A stretch of 64,000 nt of DNA from PALSA-1006 sp041660815. GTDB lineage: Bacteria; Pseudomonadota; Gammaproteobacteria; Burkholderiales; Gallionellaceae. The notes beneath the pieces are model-generated. The model saw only the letters and a list, made by a program, of their open reading frames with translations. It made no database searches and was not told the DNA's origin. The stretch's first letter is position 1. Each line of letters opens with the position of its first letter. The DNA is taken from assembly GCA_041660815.1 (NCBI GenBank), contig JBAZVN010000004.1, positions 132,075 through 196,074 on the forward strand. Direction: 5' to 3'. The position numbers were made by a program, and so were the translations under genes. Positions 60,321 to 64,000 of the stretch are shown here, one piece after another.

Positions 60321-63300
60321 TTAATCAAACTGAAATCTGCTGGATTTAACCGGCTTGGCTGTTTCATCAGTATTATTTTGTTCATCGGAGCGTTGAGTAA
60401 CATTAGTTTCAATGTGCAACATATTAGAAGGTAAATTGAGTGCACTATCAACTAAAATGACTGATTTGTTGAGCTCAATTCGGGGGATGTCGACTGCCGG
60501 TATTTGTATCATATTTTGCGCTTGCCCTACTGCGATTGCTTGAACATTGGGTAATGAAATGGTCGTAACGGGGAAGTCAACAAAAATAATATTGGCCATT
60601 GTACTGGTGGCATTATTGAATGTGTAATTTCCTGCATCCGCACCTTGTAGTGCAATACTGCTGACATTTACCGTCTTATTTTCACCCGCATAGGGATCGG
60701 TAAACTGGGCATTTCCTGAAATTGTAAATACATCGTTCGGCTTGCGGTCATCTGCAAAATTCACTGAGGCATTAGTCAGGCCATCAAAGGTTTTGTCGAT
60801 GCCGGTTGCGGTAATAGACAAGGTGGCCGGGGTGATATTGGCCGAGGTGGTTTGCCCCGGAGCCAAGCTGTAGTTGCTGGCCAAGCCATTATTCAGACCG
60901 TCCTCGATTAACGTGCTATTCACCGTAACCAGGTTTGCTGCGAATACATCTTTGCTGTTAAAGGTGGCGGTTCCTGTAACAGTGACGGTTTCAGTTCCAA
61001 TCAATCCGCCCGTGATAGTCAAGGTCGATGTTGCGCTATCGCTTCCGTCATAAACCTTATCCGGTGCGGAAACGCTGGCGGTAAGTGCTGCCGGGGTAAT
61101 GTGCGCTGTAATCGTTTGTCCGGTACTCAGGGTGTAATTGCCGGACAGCCCGCCGTTGCTACCATCGGCCAAAGAGACGGTATCGAGGGTAACCAGATTT
61201 GCTGTGGTAACATCGGGTGAGTTAAAAGTTGCCGTACCCGAGGCAATGATTGTTTCTATGCCCACTAAACCGCTGTTAATGGTGAGTGTCGGCGTTGCAT
61301 CGGTGGTGCCATCGTAAACTTTATCGGGCACGGCTAAAGTGGCAGTTAGTGCTTTTGCTGTAATGTTTGCTGTTGTTGATATGTTTGTATTAAAAGAATA
61401 ATTTATAAAGTCGGTGCCGGAAAGTGAAATGCCGGAGACGGTTACTGTCTTGGCAATACCGACGTTTTTATCAGAGAAGAATGCGCTGCCGGTGATGGAA
61501 ATAATATCCCCCGCAACACGGTCATCCACATAGGTGACAGCCGCATCGTCTAAGCCATCGTAAACTTTATCGATTCCGTTGGCGGTTATATTGAGTATCT
61601 TGGCCGTGATATCGGCAGTGGTAGATGTTTGTTCCGTGATTGAATAATTGCCCACATCTGCGCCGGTGTAATTGTTTACCAGAGAAACTATTTTGGCGTT
61701 GGCCACATTCTTGTCGGAGAAAGTGCCGGTGCTGTTTAACGTTACAACGTCGCCACTTATCAGGCCCGCATAGGTTACTCCTGCAACATTGATGGTCGCT
61801 GTACTAGTGGCGTCATATACCTTGTTGGCTGCAGTAATGCCGCTTACAGTGAGCGATTTAGGGGTAATGTCTGCTGTTGTCGCCGTGCTTGAATTGAATG
61901 TGTAATTGCCCGCATCTGTGCCGCTTATTGTGAGTCCGTTAACATTTATAGTTTTAGCTGTCCCCACATTTTTATCCGTAAATGTGGCTGTTCCAGTGCC
62001 GATCGTTAATACATCACCCGTTACACGATTGTCAGCCAACGTCACCGCCGCATTTACCAAACCGTCGTATTCTTTATTGATTCCGGTTGCACTGAGGGTG
62101 AGCGGAGCAGGGGTAATATCCACAGTCTGAGTGCCGCCACTTAGCGTGTAATTTAAAGCTAAACCGGTTGGGCTATCGGCAAGCGCCAGTGTTCCAAAGC
62201 TAACTGTTTTATTGTTCCCGACATTTTTATCGGCAATCGTGCCTATACCATTGAGTGTGAGACTTTCACCAAGAATTAGGCCGGATAACGTAAAAATTCC
62301 CGCATCAACATTGGTCGTGCCGTCATAGGCACGTTGTCCGGTCAAGTTAACTGAAAGGATTGCACGCTGAATAAATAGCTGACCTTCCACAAAGCTAATT
62401 GCGTAATTGCTGGAAGTTAAGCCGCCAGGCATGATCATGTATTGTCCCGGAACAGAAGAACTGTTGACTGCCCCCTGTGAAGTACCGTTATAAGTCAAAC
62501 TTCCCCCCAAAACGGCAGCGGTTTCGCCATTGACCAAAGTGTTATATGTCACACCATTGCCGCCACTGAAGGGGATGCCATCATACGTTTTAGTAAAATC
62601 GTTAGCACTAATCGTGAGTGGGGCGGGAGTAATTGATGCGAAAACTGTTTGCCCGCTCGGCAAGGTGTAATTGCTTGCGAGTCCTCCATTTATGCCATCT
62701 GCTAAAGTGGTCGAATTGACGGTGACCAGATTGGCGGTCGCCACGTCTTTAGAATTGAAGGTTGCTGTGCCGTTGGCGGTTATTGTTTCAGTACCAATGA
62801 GCCCGGATGTAATGGTGAGAGTGGGTGTCGCCGTGGTTGTTCCGTCATAGACCTTTCCGGGGGCGGCAACAGAGGCAGTTAATGAAGCGGGAGTGATGGT
62901 GCTGGAACTGTTGCCGGCAAGTGTAACGTTGTAATTTGCCCCGTTATTTCCATCGTTGATTGTAGCTTCGTCCAGCGTGATGCTTTTGTTCCCCGCGCCC
63001 GCGTTTTTGTCGGTAAAGCTTAGGGTGGCAGCTGCGACAGAATCACCAGTGATAAGAGGGCTGGACAAGGCAGTTAGATCGGTTGCTGTGGTTGTGTAAG
63101 TAAGCGTGCCGTCGTAGGTTTTGGTGACGATAGGTGCGGTTAGAGTGACGATCGCTTTGTTGATCGTTCCGGCTGTATTGTCTATATATGCAATCGTGTA
63201 ATTTCCTGAGACGTCTGCATTTCCAGAATCTTGAATCGAAACGCCGGAAGCACGTACGGTTTTATTCGCAATACCGAAATTTCTATCAAGGAAAGTCTGA

Positions 63301-64000
63301 GAGCCCGCGTTAAGTACCGATTCGCCTGCACCGGCACCGGCGATAACATCGATGGATGCAATACCGGGAGCTGAAAGCGTGCCGTCATATGTTTTGATGG
63401 CTGCACTTGCTGTGACATTCAAGAGCGCTTTGTTGATTGTACTGGTCGTATTGTCGATGAAGGTAATCGTGTAGTTGTTTGTGACATCAACGTTTCCGGA
63501 ATCTTGAATGGTAACTCCTGAGGCACGGACAGTTTTATTGCCGATACCAAAATTTTTATCGATGAATGTCTGGATGCCAGCGTCAAGCATCGAATCACCG
63601 ATACCAGCAATGGAACCAATGGTTGCAGTGCCAGCAGCCAAAGTGGTTCCGTCATAGGTTTTGGTAACTTCATTTGCTGTAACACTAAGCGGAGCCGCGG
63701 TAATGTTGGCCGCGACGGATTGCCCCGTGGCTAAACTATAGTTGCCGGCTAAACCGCCATTGCTGCCGTCGGCCAGGACATTGGAATTGGCCGTGACCAG
63801 ATTCGCGGAGAGCACATCTTTGGAGTTAAAAGTAGCGGTGCCGGTAGCGGTGACGGTTTCAGTACCGACGAGGCCTGCGGTAACGGTAAAGGTTGGGGTA
63901 GCGGTAGTCGTACCGTCATAGACTTTATTGGGCGCAGTGATAGTTGCGGTAAGCGGAGCCGCGGTAATGTTGGCCGCGACGGATTGCCCCGTGGCTAAAC
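60321..64000 (-). CDS. YDG-repeat TpsA exoprotein, C-terminal part (partial, open at right edge)
   Basis: The visible 1,226 or so residues are the C-terminal part of a giant secreted adhesin-like protein; the reading frame is open to base 64000, so the start, signal and TPS domain lie outside. About 13 units of roughly 75-90 residues can be counted, each with a KVYDGTT or KTYDG opening and a TATFNSKDV or TFTDKNVG centre, matching the YDG/MBG domains of filamentous exoproteins. The last 90 residues (from MANIIFVDFP) differ and form the C-terminal end, finishing SSRFQFD. It pairs with the TpsB gene. Any initiation codon within the window, such as the GTG at 63815, is internal. Confidence 0.9.
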   Translation of the reverse strand, partial: LATGQSVAANITAAPLTATITAPNKVYDGTTTATPTFTVTAGLVGTETVTATGTATFNSKDVLSANLVTANSNVLADGSNGGLAGNYSLATGQSVAANITAAPLSVTANEVTKTYDGTTLAAGTATIGSIAGIGDSMLDAGIQTFIDKNFGIGNKTVRASGVTIQDSGNVDVTNNYTITFIDNTTSTINKALLNVTASAAIKTYDGTLSAPGIASIDVIAGAGAGESVLNAGSQTFLDRNFGIANKTVRASGVSIQDSGNADVSGNYTIAYIDNTAGTINKAIVTLTAPIVTKTYDGTLTYTTTATDLTALSSPLITGDSVAAATLSFTDKNAGAGNKSITLDEATINDGNNGANYNVTLAGNSSSTITPASLTASVAAPGKVYDGTTTATPTLTITSGLIGTETITANGTATFNSKDVATANLVTVNSTTLADGINGGLASNYTLPSGQTVFASITPAPLTISANDFTKTYDGIPFSGGNGVTYNTLVNGETAAVLGGSLTYNGTSQGAVNSSSVPGQYMIMPGGLTSSNYAISFVEGQLFIQRAILSVNLTGQRAYDGTTNVDAGIFTLSGLILGESLTLNGIGTIADKNVGNNKTVSFGTLALADSPTGLALNYTLSGGTQTVDITPAPLTLSATGINKEYDGLVNAAVTLADNRVTGDVLTIGTGTATFTDKNVGTAKTINVNGLTISGTDAGNYTFNSSTATTADITPKSLTVSGITAANKVYDATSTATINVAGVTYAGLISGDVVTLNSTGTFSDKNVANAKIVSLVNNYTGADVGNYSITEQTSTTADITAKILNITANGIDKVYDGLDDAAVTYVDDRVAGDIISITGSAFFSDKNVGIAKTVTVSGISLSGTDFINYSFNTNISTTANITAKALTATLAVPDKVYDGTTDATPTLTINSGLVGIETIIASGTATFNSPDVTTANLVTLDTVSLADGSNGGLSGNYTLSTGQTITAHITPAALTASVSAPDKVYDGSDSATSTLTITGGLIGTETVTVTGTATFNSKDVFAANLVTVNSTLIEDGLNNGLASNYSLAPGQTTSANITPATLSITATGIDKTFDGLTNASVNFADDRKPNDVFTISGNAQFTDPYAGENKTVNVSSIALQGADAGNYTFNNATSTMANIIFVDFPVTTISLPNVQAIAVGQAQNMIQIPAVDIPRIELNKSVILVDSALNLPSNMLHIETNVTQRSDEQNNTDETAKPVKSSRFQFD
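63687..64000. repeat. 264-base tandem DNA repeat in the exoprotein gene
   Basis: Fifty bases at 63687-63736 (starting aagcggagccgcggtaatg) recur unchanged at 63951-64000, an exact spacing of 264 bases, or 88 codons, the size of one YDG unit. The rest of the unit is similar but not identical to the unit to its left. Near-identity at DNA level points to recent duplication or gene conversion, and the repeat probably continues beyond the window. Confidence 0.85.

Noticed and set aside
60028..60324. 98-residue plus-strand open frame opposite the TpsB start
   Set aside because: It mirrors the TpsB signal and linker region and has no ribosome site or recognisable content.
60321..64000. CRISPR array or satellite DNA from the regular repeats
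   Set aside because: The repeats are long, divergent and fully in frame as YDG protein domains; there are no short identical repeats with unique spacers.

Overview
Organism: the window looks like a free-living betaproteobacterium, probably Nitrosomonadales and perhaps close to Gallionellaceae. This is an inference from gene content and gene order: dciA-like/M23/secA/argJ, a cysB-like/cysI/DUF934/cysH/cysD/cysN block, PPi-dependent phosphofructokinase with a proton-pumping pyrophosphatase, hemerythrin and truncated globin proteins, and moderate GC. No rRNA or tRNA gene was seen, so the taxonomy is not anchored. Layout: 0.4-12.8 kb is housekeeping (rhlE, DUF1415, dciA-like, M23 peptidase, secA, a small CNB-fold protein, argJ, DUF3025, PPi-PFK, H+-PPase). 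13-21.6 kb is envelope sensing and motility: a porin / phosphate-binding-like protein / chemoreceptor triad, a secreted-looking alpha/beta hydrolase, an unrecognised 319-residue protein, a cheY-cheZ pair, a nitroreductase and a CysB-type regulator. 21.7-27.2 kb is assimilatory sulfate reduction of the APS-reductase type. 27.5-34.6 kb holds tatD, tcdA, the dTDP-rhamnose genes rfbBACD and sucCD. The most striking region is 34.7-49.4 kb, a run of co-directional genes: TerC, UspA, a CHASE2 Ser/Thr kinase, a PP2C phosphatase, an FHA protein, a CHASE2 class III cyclase, a class-II-type cyclic-nucleotide phosphodiesterase, a CNB-rhodanese fusion, a GAF-PilB/GspE ATPase, a GAF-HD-GYP protein and a two-REC response regulator. 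Together they can write, erase and read phospho-Ser/Thr, make, break and read a cyclic nucleotide, probably degrade c-di-GMP, and drive a pilus or secretion ATPase. A second cyclic-nucleotide receptor, a metallo-beta-lactamase / double CNB / hemerythrin fusion, lies 4 kb further on beside a truncated globin. I infer an integrated envelope-to-surface-machinery signalling module tied to oxygen or redox state. 49.5-58.6 kb otherwise holds folB, plsY, an rsuA-type pseudouridine synthase, a stand-alone MnmC-type oxidoreductase, a methyltransferase, SapC and a HI0933-type flavoprotein. The right edge (58.6-64 kb, minus strand) is a two-partner secretion locus: a TpsB transporter and the C-terminal part of a very large YDG-repeat exoprotein that runs off the window. 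Small dispersed palindromic repeats occur between genes, and two of them reach into the 3' ends of coding sequences (folB and the flavoprotein).
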